DNA from: Astrothelium macrocarpum
Lineage: Eukaryota; Ascomycota; Dothideomycetes; Trypetheliales; Trypetheliaceae
Direction of reading: 5' to 3'
Assembly (NCBI GenBank): GCA_021030915.1
Contig: JAGEMR010000022.1
Location: forward strand, 186,001-250,000
Length of the DNA: 64,000 nucleotides
Of the stretch, positions 32,629-43,839 are shown piece after piece (positions within the stretch are counted from its first letter, which is position 1; each line of letters opens with the position of its first letter). Both the position numbers and the translations under genes were made by a program. Under the pieces are notes generated by a model. It ran no database searches. It had not been told where the DNA came from and was given only the letters and a program-made list of their open reading frames with translations.

Positions 32629-34774
32629 ATGGGCAATTCCAACGGAAAGCCTGTGGTCTTTACGGACGAAGGTAAGCCCTCCCTTCGCCCGCTCTTTTGA
32701 AGACTGCACATTGGCTAGGCCCCGCCAATGTCAGTCTTACTGCAGCGTTCGCTGACTTTCGCTTCTGTATCCAGTCAATCTCAGCCATTTTAGACTACTC
32801 CGAGTCGTCGGCAAAGGTGCCTTTGGTAAAGTCCGAATCGTCGAGAGAAAGGATAGCGGCCTGACCTTTGCGCTGAAATATATTCGCAAAGATGAAAGTA
32901 TGTTTATTCTTCTCGGAACCATCATTCACGCCTCATTAATCTTGTCATCAGTCGTCCGGTCTGAGAGTGTACGGAACATCATTCGGGAACGTCGCATGCT
33001 AGAACATCTAAATCACCCATTCCTTTGTAACTTGCGGTACAGCTTTCAGGATGTCGAATACTTGTACGTTGCAATCACAGTCACTTCCTGTCATGATACT
33101 GAGTGAAATGCAGGTACATCGTTGTAGATCTGATGACCGGTGGTGATCTTCGTTTTCACATTTCGCGCAAAGCCTTCACAGAAGAGGCTGTACAATTCTG
33201 GGTTGCCGAACTGGCCTGCGCCATTCGATATGTACACAAGCAAGGCATAATACATCGAGACATCAAGCCCGACAACGTTTTGCTAGATGGAGACGGACAT
33301 GTGCATTTGGCAGACTTTGTATGCACTTTGCTCCATCCATAATACAGTCACCGAAGTTAACACTCCCAGAACGTCGCTTCCGATTACACTCCTCATAAAC
33401 CTTTACACAGCAAATCAGGAACATTAGCATATTTGGCACCGGAGGTATACCAAGGAAAAGGCTATTCAAGTGAGGTGGATTGGTGGTCACTTGGGGTTCT
33501 CTTCTACGAATGCATCTACAACAAGGTATGACGTGGCCTCACATATCTTGAAAGCGAAATCTAATGTGATGCAGCGGCCGTTCGATGGCCATAATAGCGA
33601 ACAGCTTTCACAGTCGATTATCAAAGGCGAACCAACGTATCCGGTCACGAATCCACCAGTATCCATGCCTTGCTTACACGCAATCAGTTCTCTACTAGAA
33701 AAGGACAAGAAACGGAGAATAGGAGCAGCGGGTTTCGAAACATTCACAGACAATCCTTTCTTCAGACCAATTGATTTCGAAGCATTAGAAAGGAAGGAGA
33801 TAGACCCGGTCTTCAAGCCTTCGAGTGATAAGACAAATTTCGATGCGACGTATGATTTAGAAGAGCTCCTTCTGGAAGAAGCGCCACTGGAGGCACGCGC
33901 CAGGCGACAGAAGCCCAGAGAACAACTGAAAGACAATGCAACAGAACAGGAGATTCGGACTGAAGAGTTGCACCGAATGATTGAGACATTGTTCGAGCCT
34001 TTCAACTACACGGCTGTCAGTGCAGAGAGGTCAGTATCTTCAATCAAGCGAATGTCTATTAATATTAATGTTCTAACAATATGCAGGGCAGCTGCATCTG
34101 GCGAGGAAGCAACTTACATTAGTACTGCACCTGCAGACGTCGTTCGTCAAGCAGTGAACGAAAAGAGAGGTGCTATGGATAATACAGCAGAACAAAGGCC
34201 AACGAACAACTCACCGGCGACTACGCCTGTAGGTCAAACCAGAGCCTCAACAAATTCACCGACCGGTTCTCCGTCGATGGCTGCATCGCCAGTGGCCACT
34301 GGAAGTCCTGTAGCGCATTCAGACACAGCTGGAGGGCCGCCATATCAATCAGATACAGAATATATCCATAATCAGAATCCGTCTCAGGATCCGCAATCCA
34401 ACACTCAACCTCGTCGACCTTCACCACGCAGACAGCACTCACAAACGACTCCAGCTTCCTCGCCTCCTCCAACCCATGGCTCGACATCTTATTCACGTCC
34501 AATTCCTCAGAATCGGGTTCGTGGTTCAACCCGGAGCACCTCGAGAGGCGGAGGAGTGTCAGTTGTGCTCGACGAGCGTGGCACTGGCTCGTGGAATGAA
34601 ATGGGCGCCTCAGTCAATGATCAGCAACATCAGCAGCAAACGCACTCCAAACCTACGGGCATGCTAGGATTTCTCAGTCGTAAGAAAGGTCGCGACAGGA
34701 GTCCTCGAGCCAAGGAACGAGAGCGAGGTGTACTCGGCAAAGAAGGTGCGAGGGTAATCATTAGCAATACTTGA
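32629..34774 (+). CDS. AGC-type Ser/Thr protein kinase, STK32/YANK-like
   Basis: Seven exons: 32629-32671, 32775-32897, 32952-33063, 33114-33318, 33370-33525, 33575-34029, 34087-34774, giving 593 residues. The N-terminus MGNSNGKP fits an N-myristoylation signal (Gly2). The kinase domain starts near residue 20: GKGAFGKVRIVE (P-loop), FALKYIRKDE (VAIK Lys), HRDIKPDNVLL (catalytic loop), LADFN in place of the usual DFG, SGTLAYLAPE and WWSLGVLFYE. DFN for DFG is also found in STK32 kinases. A conserved C-lobe extension (SSDKTNFDATYDLEELLLEE) matches the STK32 group. The C-terminal 200 residues are disordered, Pro/Ser/Thr/Gln-rich and end with a basic segment. The 57-nt sixth intron is stop-free and in frame. 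Substrates unknown. Confidence 0.9.
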
Positions 34775-35353
34775 TGGGCATAATGAGTTTCTCTTCCGTT
34801 GTCATGGCCGCATCTTTATCCCGGAAGTTCTTGGGTAAAGAAGCGGCTTGGATTTTTCTTTCTTCGATGATGCAGCGAGAAAGCTGTTTGAACTTGCATT
34901 CTGGTTTGGGGGGACATCCTGGAAATCTCCTTTGGCATCATTGCAGGGCGTTCCATATCCGGTGGGGAGGCGAGACTACTGTCTGGTAGGATGGTGGTCC
35001 TTGAAGATGGAAAAGGGAATCATTTTCGGGTTGGCATATCGGGCGAGCAAAAACAGATACGATAATGCGAGGGTCGTGCGAAGGAAACATGAGAAATGTG
35101 GACGAGGGTAACATCCTCGCTCTGGTTGAACTGTACTATAATAACATGGCGAGAATCAATCCAATTGCTACACTTGAGCGTCTAAGTCTTTTGAATCAAG
35201 TATTGGATTGCTCTGGATTAATTAATTTTTGCATATCATTCCCTCATATATCTTCAATATTCATATCTTCTTCACAATCCATCTCTTCATATGCCTTTCC
35301 ATCAGGGATCATACATTCTCATCTTCCTCTCCTCACCGTATCCTGCATACCAT
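34775..35353. other. Convergent spacer after kinase
   Basis: No gene recognised; the last 150 bases are pyrimidine-rich on the plus strand. Confidence 0.4.
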
Positions 35354-36061
35354 TTACCCCCGTTCTACACCACTTTCCCCCCTCCTTCTCTCTCCCCATT
35401 GTCCCCTCTCGGCCCACGTCCTCTCAGCAAACCCCTTCAAGTCCCTCGTCCAATCCACAAACCGCTCCTCCAACAGCCCCCCATACCACAACCACACGAC
35501 CCACGCCATCGGGCCCATAAACGTCTCCCACGTCCAGTACTCGCACCGCTCCGCATCCGCCCCATCTTCCAACCGCACCACCCGCAGCATCTGCGACCGC
35601 TCCGCCCGCAACAGGAACGACGGGAACCCGCGCGAGCACCAGCGGATCGCGTAGGCCCGCTCGTCGGCTGCCGAGGAGGATGAAGAGGGGGCTGGAGGCA
35701 TCTCGGCTGCGGTCACCTCCTCGCCGGAATGGAAGGTGCTGCCACCATTGGGGCCCTTCATCTCGCTCTTGAATGTCATCCTTGTGCCGACTTTGAGAAA
35801 GGTTACTTGTGCAGTCTCATCGTTTGCGGTGGTGGGGGAGCTGGGGCCCGGGTCGTGCTGGATGGTGACTTGGGGGATGAATGTGTTCCATTCGGGGTAG
35901 CGGGCGCTGTCGAGGATGCAGTGGGCGACGTGCGAGGCGGGTGCGTTGATGGTCGTGGCTGCGTAGGGAGAGAAGACGCAGTCGGAGGGGAGAGTGTGGT
36001 TGGGAGGAGGGGTGGTAGTGATAGTGCCGTTGTTGGATTCTGCCTTGTTCGGGGATGCCAT
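35354..36061 (-). CDS. START/SRPBCC-type (polyketide cyclase-like) protein
   Basis: Single exon, 235 residues. The pattern TTINAPASHVAHCILDSARYPEWNTFIP is the entry strand and helix of the SRPBCC/Polyketide_cyc2 fold (written here as separate parts: TTINAPASHVAHCILD and YPEWNTFIP), followed by FLKVGTRMTF, the Ser-rich loop, RWCSRGFPSF, CEYWTWETF and a long C-terminal helix ending before a charged tail. Such proteins bind small hydrophobic ligands; fungal members of this size are uncharacterised. The loop of consecutive Ser (about residues 125-135) and GC-rich coding are notable but not damaging. No enzyme activity is assigned. Confidence 0.75.
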   Translation of the reverse strand: MASPNKAESNNGTITTTPPPNHTLPSDCVFSPYAATTINAPASHVAHCILDSARYPEWNTFIPQVTIQHDPGPSSPTTANDETAQVTFLKVGTRMTFKSEMKGPNGGSTFHSGEEVTAAEMPPAPSSSSSAADERAYAIRWCSRGFPSFLLRAERSQMLRVVRLEDGADAERCEYWTWETFMGPMAWVVWLWYGGLLEERFVDWTRDLKGFAERTWAERGQWGERRRGESGVERG

Positions 36062-36811
36062 GCTAGTTTGGGTGGTTCGGATGCAGTTGCAAGGGCAATG
36101 AATTGCTTCGAAGCATTGTCAAGGTTAGTATCTCGAATCGGCGCACGTAAGGAACTGAACCTGGGGAGTTTGTGATTTAGTGCTTGACCGATTTTAGAGC
36201 TGACTTAATGCCATGTTGAGACCGGTCGAGAGCCATTGGCTCTTGTTCTTTTCCATGACAAATCTCGAGCCATCTCAAGACCATTAGCAGCACCAAATAC
36301 ATCTCGGCTATTCGCTAGTGTTCGAGCGGCGTATCTCGAAGATCCGCAGAGGTAAGGTAGGGAGTTCAAGGCGCTAACTCACCACCACAGAATACCTTTG
36401 ACCATTGTCTTACGTAATTACATATCAACTTTAAAACGAAATCACCCAACAAAAAATGAACCAATTGCGTGATTCTGGCTGGAAATGTCTAAATATTTTG
36501 GTTTTATTATATAGTGTTTGAGTATGCTGCGTGCTCGTAAACACGACTTGGAATGTGAGTATCTGTGTGCTCGGAGATGTTCCACCCTTTCTTGCCGATG
36601 TATGATGAGACCTTTTTTTCTCTACGTCTATAACTCATGTGAAAGTAATCATAAAGCTCGTGAAGCCCCGAATCCGCAAACACAGCTCATCAAGCAATAC
36701 CATTTCGAAGCAAAGCAAAGCAAAGCTAACACCGGCTTTTGGGTTTGAAAGATATGAATGCCATTGTGCTGATCGGCAGTCATGTTTCGGGCGCGCTTCC
36801 AGTGCAAATAG
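36062..36811. other. Intergenic, no gene recognised
   Basis: Upstream of the START-like gene and downstream of the O-methyltransferase. Contains a short AAGC repeat at about 36708-36724 (AAGCAAAGCAAAGCAAAG). Confidence 0.4.
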
Positions 36812-37734
36812 TCACTTCGATACCGTCCTGGTTTGGTGTGTCAGTGTTTCTATCCTGATGAAAGTCATGTACATGCTTACTGGAATTCCCGACATCTGGA
36901 AGCTATGTATGGTTTTGCTCTCGTAAATCAGCCTAGGGTTCCCGCAAACCTTGTCATCGCTGAGATTTCCAGATTCTAGCCATCGCTTCTTCTCCGCCGG
37001 ATTAGCTCGTAGATACGACAGATATTGCGGGTTGCCAGGCTTGATAACGTCGTCCGCAACCAACATAGTTCCTGGTCTGATCATGTCGAAACCCTCACAG
37101 TACCGGAGATCTCGTGTATAAAGTGGCTTCAAGTGGTCGAGGAAGAGCAGATCGATGGTGCTAACCATTCTCGTTTCATGCAGATGTTGGAGCATTTTGT
37201 CGCTAGGCCCTACAAGCACCGTGACGATATCCTTCAGACCGGCCAGTTCTATCAGTTTCGTTGACGTAGCAGCGAAGGAAGGATTCTCTTCAATCGAGAT
37301 ATATTTCTTTCCCCCAGCTCGGCGAAGGGCATCTCCAAAGAGAATTGCGCTGTATCCGACATAACCGCCTATCTCAACGAGAACCTTTGGTTGACAGGCC
37401 GCAATCAGCTTGGTAACGGTATCACCTTTGTGGTAACCAATGTTCATCAAAAACTTGGTTGTACGGCTGTACTCGTCAATCGTTGCAATAACGTCCCTGG
37501 GAGATCCACGCATGCTGGGAAGTTTGGGATGCGTCATAATATATGTGAGAAGATCCTGTTCACGTCCGTCGTTGAACTGTTTGCAATTAATCAGGATCAT
37601 GTTACAAAATGGTCTGAAAAAAATCTACGAACGAAGCCTTTTCCGGATTCTTTTTCCGCATACGCGGATGCTTGGTCAAAGCCAGTAGGCTCCGCGTCGA
37701 CAACGCATCGCAGGTTCTCCTTGAGAGTCTCCAT
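36812..37734 (-). CDS. Catechol O-methyltransferase-like SAM enzyme
   Basis: Two exons, 37734-37633 and 37576-36812, give 288 residues; the 56-nt intron runs GTTCGT...AAACAG with a CTGATTAAT branch and joins to FNDGREQDLL. COMT-type features: GDTVTKLI, VLVEIGGYVGYSAILFGDAL (SAM motif I, VEIGGYxGYS), SIEENPSFAA (acidic residue binding ribose), LFLDHLKPLYTRDL (metal-binding Asp region) and VADDVIKPGNPQYL (second metal region). These match catechol O-methyltransferase family proteins, which methylate catechol-type substrates with Mg. The start METLKENL is the only upstream Met that splices in frame. Rat COMT-like fungal proteins of this length are mostly uncharacterised; the substrate is unknown. 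Confidence 0.85.
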
Positions 37735-39145
37735 TTGGTCCAATCCAGATCAGATCGATGAGTAAGATCTGGTTTTGGAGCTTTGGATGAGCTCTGACTG
37801 GTTCAGCCCATTCACCTCGATATTTGAGCCGTTGTGGGAAGGAACCAAGAGCACGGACCATCTACTCTCACTTCGGTCTCGTCTTAAATCTAGCTATTGA
37901 GCAATCATCACCAATGCATCCCATTCAGTCCATCCATTTAGTTATCACATTAGCTTGTATTGTTTATTCTAAATCACGAGTTTCTATTGGTGAATGTGCG
38001 CCACCAGGTCAGGGGTTCTTAAACCCCACCTTTGGAAAATCGAAAACGTCCCATACACTTAAATCCTTACCAAGCCTTGCTGCAAGCCTTTTGATTGCCT
38101 TTTAGGAAAAATTAAGCATATCCTTCTGATTCTGGAAATGTAATAGCAGGGGCTTTGAATCAATGCAAAGCGTGCGAGCGTAGGACCATGTATTAAAGCG
38201 GTATGAAGTAAGCCGTCTGAGCTATTTATTACAAGGGCTTGCAGCAAAACATATCTCCGCACCTTCTCCCCGAGACGATTTTGAGTAATCAACAAGGCTT
38301 CGAGAAACTATGTAGATCATCATTGTTGAGAGTCGCTGAGACAACACAGCAGCAAGTCATAACTTTTGCAACCCGGCTCGCCTACTTGCTTTGTATCTGA
38401 TTTAGTCCATTACTTCCTCGAATGCTCAACTAGCTACTTAGCTCACGGCCATTAGGAATCGAAACGATTAACGGGGTGAGATATCAGGTGGCGTTTACCC
38501 GTGTATTAGTGGCCGGGGAACGTCGGATGGTTGAAAGGACCGCGTTCCGGGCTCAAAACTAAATGACGCTGACAGAATAGGGGTTAGATGAAGAACGTGG
38601 TCACGAATGTGAGACCATTGGCTGAGCCTTGCAAGCAGAGATTGGACTGTGTCAGCTGTAAATAGTCACCGAAATTTGTAGGCGGTGTGATTATTTGGCT
38701 GAGATGCGTAGTTGAGCCCGAGAATCAGCCGTGGGAAGCATGGGGGAGAGATGATGGAATCAGAGGAGAAAGACGATCTTGCATTATTGTACTGACATTT
38801 CGATTCCAAAAAAAAAAAAAAAAAAAAAATCACCGAAAGGAGGTAGCGATTTGGGCTAAGTTGCATAATTAGAAGATGTGCACAAGTTGAAATGAATGCA
38901 CGCTGTTGACGGTCTACCTTATCAGCCGACTTACCGACGCTTCCATCACTGGACTTCTATGACTAAGCAACCCGTGAAAAATGGACATGCGGAGCCTGAT
39001 CTTCGCATGAGATTGGCTCATTTGTCTCATCGACTGCCAAGCTTGATTGCTAAATGCATACATTTCTCTGGGAACTCAACAAGGTGAACTGTCCCTGTGG
39101 GGAAATGTATATTCGATAGCTAAAACAATTTTAATCGCCTACACA
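37735..39145. other. 1.4 kb intergenic with poly(A) tract
   Basis: No gene recognised. A run of about 21 A at 38809-38829 is low-complexity. The region holds the promoters of the O-methyltransferase (minus) and BUD22 (plus). Confidence 0.4.
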
Positions 39146-40564
39146 ATGCCAAAGCGAAAACGCGATCCGCTTGAGGACAACGAGCGTGTCACCAACCCTA
39201 TCAAACGCACAAGAGACCATGCTTCAAACATAATTGAGAGAGAAGAGAAGCAGATCAGTAGAGCTTTGAAAGTGGGAAAGGGATTCGAAAGACAGAAACT
39301 TTCACGAAGGTCCAAAACAGCTGCTGAAAAAGGTGATGACGGCTTAGCTAAACGAGTCAACTCGGAAATTGAAGCTTTGAAGGTCTGTATTTTAACAAGC
39401 CCTTCAAATCAGATACGATTTATCTAATAAGTATAGGCACTGGATCTTTCTTCTGTGGCTGCGCACCACCTCCGTAAAACTTTACTGAAAGTCAAAGCTA
39501 TTGCCTTATCTCCAGCGCTACCATTTGAGCAGGGATCCATCCAACCAATCTCCCACGATACTGCGACTCTGAATGTTTCTGCAAGACTGTACAGCTCTAA
39601 CCCAGTAAAGACTGCCACCATTCGTGCTGTCGAAGAGGTGAGCCACGCACTTGGAGTAGATGTCCGGAAATCACAGAAGGCAACCGCATTTCCTCAACCT
39701 AGAACGGTCAAACCTCCAGCAATAAGCACAGAGGAATCTAGTGACGATAATGACACCCCAGCTGCACACGAACATACTCGAACTCATGGTCGTCCGCCAG
39801 TTGAAGACGGAAGCGATGTCCACGCACTACCTGCAATTTCGAATGATCCAGACAGCATAACAGATGAGAATGGGTATGATGATTTTGCAAGATTTGACCG
39901 TCGCATTGCATCATCATCAGATTTTTCCGGGAGCGAAAGCGACATGGACAAAGAGACATGGCAACGCAGAGCTTTAGCAAAATATCATACCTCAGCTGAC
40001 GAGTCCATGTCGACATCGGCGTCTTCGTCTGTGGCATCGCCGCCAGCAGCACGTCTTAACAATGTCTCCAAAAGCTCTCAGAAAGCGAAAACTAGCCAAT
40101 CAACCTTTCTCCCTTCCCTCACGCTGGGCGGTTACGTATCTGGCTCGGAATCCGCGTCTGACGACGAGGTTGACGTACATTCGACACGCAAGAATCGGCG
40201 AGGTCAACGTGCTCGGCAGGCGATCTGGGGGAAAAAATACGGCAATGGAGCGAATCATATACGAAAGCAGAAACCAAACTCTAAAAGCGACCGAAATCAT
40301 GGCTGGGACCCGAAAAGGGGTGCGATTGACTCTGAAAAGGGTAGTTCCCGGAGGAAAGGAAGGATCCGAGATACAAGACAATCCACAGACGCAAATGCGA
40401 TCGAGGTATCGAATTCGAGAAATGTGGGAAACAACCACAAGGCCGGCCAGCGGAAGGAGACTGATGATCGTCCTCTTCATCCATCTTGGGAGGCCAAAAA
40501 GAAAGCAAAGGAAGGGCAAAATCAGACGGCAGCTTTTCAAGGAAAGAAGATTACTTTCGACTAG
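39146..40564 (+). CDS. BUD22: BUD22-family ribosome biogenesis protein
   Basis: Exons 39146-39382 and 39437-40564 give 454 residues. BUD22/SRFBP1 proteins take part in 18S rRNA maturation in the nucleolar small-subunit processome. The N-terminal third is a charged helical region starting MPKRKRDPLED; the middle is acidic and Ser-rich with nuclear-type basic runs; the C-terminus carries the family's conserved blocks: LPSLTLGGYVSGSES, RKNRRGQRARQAIWGKKYG and RPLHPSWEAKKKAKEG, ending QGKKITFD. The terminal LHPSWEAK...ITFD motif is diagnostic. It is convergent with the coiled-coil gene (166 bases apart). Confidence 0.9.
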
Positions 40565-40730
40565 CTTCACTGCGAAATACCCCTTTCGAAGTAAAGATTG
40601 CACAGTAATTCGATTCTAGAACTCATTTACCACAGCGCTGCAAAGGATATCAAGAACAAGAAGCAAAAATACGAATTCTACAGTGCGGACTGGTCTCCCA
40701 TTCTATTGCTAGAACGTCTTGGTGCTCCAT

Positions 40731-41561
40731 TCAACTCCCAGATTCCGGACCTACATTTTCTTCAAATGGAGGAGGCTCATCCCATTCCCGCTGGATTTCG
40801 GCTCTGTTACAGCAGTCTGAATATCCAGGCGGCGCCAGACCAAAGCCAGCAACCTGCTCAAACACTTTCTCCCTGGCAATCTCCAGCGCTTGTCTCTTCT
40901 CTTCAGCGTCCAAGGCCGCCACCTTCAAGTTTTCTCTCACCGTCTTTCGATCCTCTTCCGTGCTCCTTATGTCCGCTCTTACTATGTCAAAGTTCTCCTT
41001 TGCTTGCAGCCGACGTGCAAATGCCGAGTCATACTCGCTCCGTCGCTCCTCTTGCTCGGCAAATTCCGGTGTCGGCTGCGAGAAGACTTCGTCGTATAGT
41101 TTATCGAGGTCCCGATGCGCGTTAATGTGGATTTCCGCGGACACCTGCAACTCTTTATTTGATGCCAGTTCATCATCTAGGTTTTTCTGCAACTCAAGAC
41201 GCCGATCTTCGGCGACTTTTTGCTCCTTTAATGCCTCGAAATAAGCTTGTTCGTATTCCTCGGCCTTTTGGTGGAAGAGGACTATCAAGCAGACCACATA
41301 GTAGGCGTACTTGATTACCAGGTTATCTTGATAAGTTCTATGCTTCTCAAACTTGAGCTGGGTGCTGTTTCTGCAGGTGTTGATGGTGCGGTCCTGAGAT
41401 AAGAGTTCGGCACGGTGAGCGCGCAGGCTGAATTCCGTCCGAGTATAGGCATGGAGAGCATCTGAGGTCTTATTGAGCGTGACGAGGATTTCTGAATTGC
41501 GTGATGCCGCGGCGTGAACACGATCAATTGTTTTGCCGTATGCGCTAGGTTCTGTCATCAT
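40731..41561 (-). CDS. Coiled-coil hypothetical protein
   Basis: Starts at MTEPSAYGKT (the second of two adjacent Met codons is at 41558). A stop-free 54-nt candidate intron at 41318-41265 (GTAATC...CAAAAG) would remove a hydrophobic stretch (YAYYVVCLIVLF) and leave 258 residues that are almost wholly charged helix: runs such as KAEEYEQAYFEALKEQK and AEEKRQALEIAREKVFEQ indicate coiled coil through about residue 210. The tail carries GLAPPGYSDCCNRAEIQREW and ends with an acidic Pro-rich segment. If the intron is retained the product would have a single membrane-like segment. The family is not recognised; a scaffold or structural role is an inference. Confidence 0.65.
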   Translation of the reverse strand: MMTEPSAYGKTIDRVHAAASRNSEILVTLNKTSDALHAYTRTEFSLRAHRAELLSQDRTINTCRNSTQLKFEKHRTYQDNLVIKYAYYVVCLIVLFHQKAEEYEQAYFEALKEQKVAEDRRLELQKNLDDELASNKELQVSAEIHINAHRDLDKLYDEVFSQPTPEFAEQEERRSEYDSAFARRLQAKENFDIVRADIRSTEEDRKTVRENLKVAALDAEEKRQALEIAREKVFEQVAGFGLAPPGYSDCCNRAEIQREWDEPPPFEENVGPESGS

Positions 41562-42478
41562 TAAGATAGATATCGGGCGAGGTTTTCGAGGGCTCTGTGA
41601 GAGATAAAGGAACGCAAAAAAGCACGAAAAAGCGGGTGATCTTGTTTTAGATGATGCAGCTTCGGCTGAGATATCCACATTTAAATTTGTGTCGTGACAG
41701 AAGACGAGCGCAGCAACACTTTAGAAGCTTGACCGACATTATATTAAAGCAGTGGAAGAAAGAATTACACCGCAAAGCTGAGCTGATGTAGCTTCGAGTA
41801 ATTTGTCAATTCTTCGTGGCTCAAATCAAAGCTCAGCCATCGTACCAAACTAGAATGAGTGGTTTACGGTGGTTGACTAAGGACTGGGCTGCTTATTTCA
41901 GCTTGGGCCTTAAAATAGCGTTTAGCGTTTTCCTTTTGCAAAACTGGATCTTGAATAACAGCGGAATTTCTACAGCAATGTACAATTCAGGAAAGTACAT
42001 TTAGGTCACATGTCCACGCATGGAGAATGTGCGAATCATGTGAAGTTTTTGAACAGTCAATGATAGATTTGCTTGAACGTGTGTTGATGGATGAGGATGA
42101 TAAAAGGACGCTCGGCCAAAACCCCGAAGTTTCGGCCGAAAGGTTGCCCGGTTCTCTGAATGTTCGATTTTAAAATCGGACATGTCTCACTGTCGGAAAT
42201 CGAACGGTCATCACAGAACACCGCAACTCGGTCACGATGGGTAATGCGTCAAAATCATATTCAGCTGGAAGATCTGGTGTGAATTGCCTATATAACGTTC
42301 GAAAGGGTTGCTGATAGGTAAGTTCCTTGATATCGAAATCGCTATCCATTATCCAGAGAAAACAGGTCCACCGTCTTGTCTTGGAGCACACATCGTGTCA
42401 CAATCTCTTTTCGTGCAATTTTGATTTCTTATACTCATTCAGCACTTTTCATTAAATCGACAACTATCAATTAGAAAA
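41562..42478. other. Intergenic, no gene recognised
   Basis: Promoter regions of the divergent coiled-coil and reductase genes. Short ORFs only. Confidence 0.4.
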
Positions 42479-43147
42479 ATGCGGTTTTTGATCATTGGTG
42501 GAAGTGGCCGAACAGGCAAACTTGTCGTGGATGAAGTTCTCAAACGAGGTCACAGTCTAACAGCACTTGTTCGAGATCCAAACTCATTGAAGAAGCATTC
42601 AGGCCTCAAAATCATCCAAGGAACACCTGCATCGAAAGCTGACATCGAGAAGGCTTTCACGACATTACCCGACCAGGTTCCCAGCGCCGTTATTGTCACG
42701 CTGAACGCTCGTCGAGAGAGCGACAGCCCATTTTCTAAGCCGGTTGCCCCTCCTCGGTTCATGGCGGACTGCAATGCTAATGTCATATCTGTGATGAAGC
42801 GGTATGACGTGCAGAAACTGGTCATCATGAGCGCCGTTGGTACTGCAGATTCGCTCTCTGAAATGAACTGGATGATGCGGCTCGTCATGCGCAAAACAAA
42901 CATGCTATACCAATATCTCGACCACGATGCTGTGGATAGAGAGACCAGGGAAAGTGGGCTGGACTTTGTGCTTGTTCGGCCAAATATGTTGATGGAGGGG
43001 GAAGCAAAGCGAGTGAGGGAGTGGGGAAACCAAGGCAAAGGGATGCCTATGATGGCGAAGATCACACGGGGTTCAGTTGCAAGGTTTCTGGTCGATGCAG
43101 CCGAGAAGAACCAGTGGAATGAGAGAACGCCTGTCATCACTAATTAA
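42479..43147 (+). CDS. NAD(P)-binding reductase, NmrA/atypical SDR type
   Basis: Single exon, 222 residues. The N-terminal Rossmann motif is FLIIGGSGRTGKLVVDEVL (GxxGxxG, residues 3-21), then LVRDP for cofactor discrimination, VTLNA and LVIMSAVGTADS, and the C-terminal VLVRPNMLMEGEAKRV. The layout matches the NAD(P)H-binding (PF13460-type) atypical short-chain dehydrogenases such as biliverdin/flavin reductase-like and NmrA-like proteins. A catalytic Tyr-x-x-x-Lys is not evident, as usual in this group. Substrate unknown; could be a redox sensor rather than an enzyme. Confidence 0.8.
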   Translation: MRFLIIGGSGRTGKLVVDEVLKRGHSLTALVRDPNSLKKHSGLKIIQGTPASKADIEKAFTTLPDQVPSAVIVTLNARRESDSPFSKPVAPPRFMADCNANVISVMKRYDVQKLVIMSAVGTADSLSEMNWMMRLVMRKTNMLYQYLDHDAVDRETRESGLDFVLVRPNMLMEGEAKRVREWGNQGKGMPMMAKITRGSVARFLVDAAEKNQWNERTPVITN

Positions 43148-43413
43148 GGTCAATAGGAGGAGTTAGGGTCAAATGCGTAGGTGCGAAGGTGTCACCGGGA
43201 ATTTGCAATTGAGCGTGTTTGAGAAATTTCGTTGCTTCATTTTGTTACCGAAACACGTTGCTAAAACAGTTCGTATCATAAACCCAATGAACCTCATGAA
43301 GCATAAAAGCATCACAAAGTCATTCTAAGACGAACGATCTTCTTGCAACGAGGTTCCAACGCCGATCCTACCACTTCCCAATTTCTTTGTCTCATCCTGA
43401 ATTGAGGGGGATC

Positions 43414-43839
43414 TCATGCCTTTTGAGCCTCTGCAAGAAGAAGCTCGTGCTGCTTCGGGTGTGTGCTGTCCACGTTGCCCTTCGCCATCTTCTTCATCAC
43501 AAAATTGCCATCAATCTCCACGTCCTCTGTAAGTTTCCCTCCTTCTACCCTCCATTTCCCTGCGATTGTCAAGGTACCGACCGGAGGCTTGGCATTGACG
43601 AGGGAATTGACGCCGCCATCGACGTTAGTAAGCGTGAGTTGGTAAGTTGTCTGTCCAATGGGTTTCTTGTCGGTGATGGAATAGACAGCCTCGCTGGACG
43701 CATCACCAGAGTCAAGTTTGTAAGAAATGAGGGAAGGACAGAGAGCTTTAATCATGAGCTCATGGTTGTGCAGAGTGGTGATGACTTGTTCGGTTGTCAG
43801 TCCTGATGGAATTGGTGTCTTGACTGATGTAGTTGACAT
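43414..43839 (-). CDS. Small START-like fungal protein (DUF7053-type)
   Basis: Single exon, 141 residues. MSTTSVKTPIPSGLTTEQVI is followed by LHNHELMIKALCP, a beta-rich middle (YSITDKKPIGQTTYQLTLT) and KWRVEGGKLTEDVEIDGNF, then a basic helix. This order of helix-grip-like elements and the PIPSGLT start resemble a fungal domain of unknown function (DUF7053) that has an SRPBCC-like fold. No signal peptide. The assignment to the family is from memory of its general pattern and is moderate; function is unknown. Confidence 0.6.
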   Translation of the reverse strand: MSTTSVKTPIPSGLTTEQVITTLHNHELMIKALCPSLISYKLDSGDASSEAVYSITDKKPIGQTTYQLTLTNVDGGVNSLVNAKPPVGTLTIAGKWRVEGGKLTEDVEIDGNFVMKKMAKGNVDSTHPKQHELLLAEAQKA

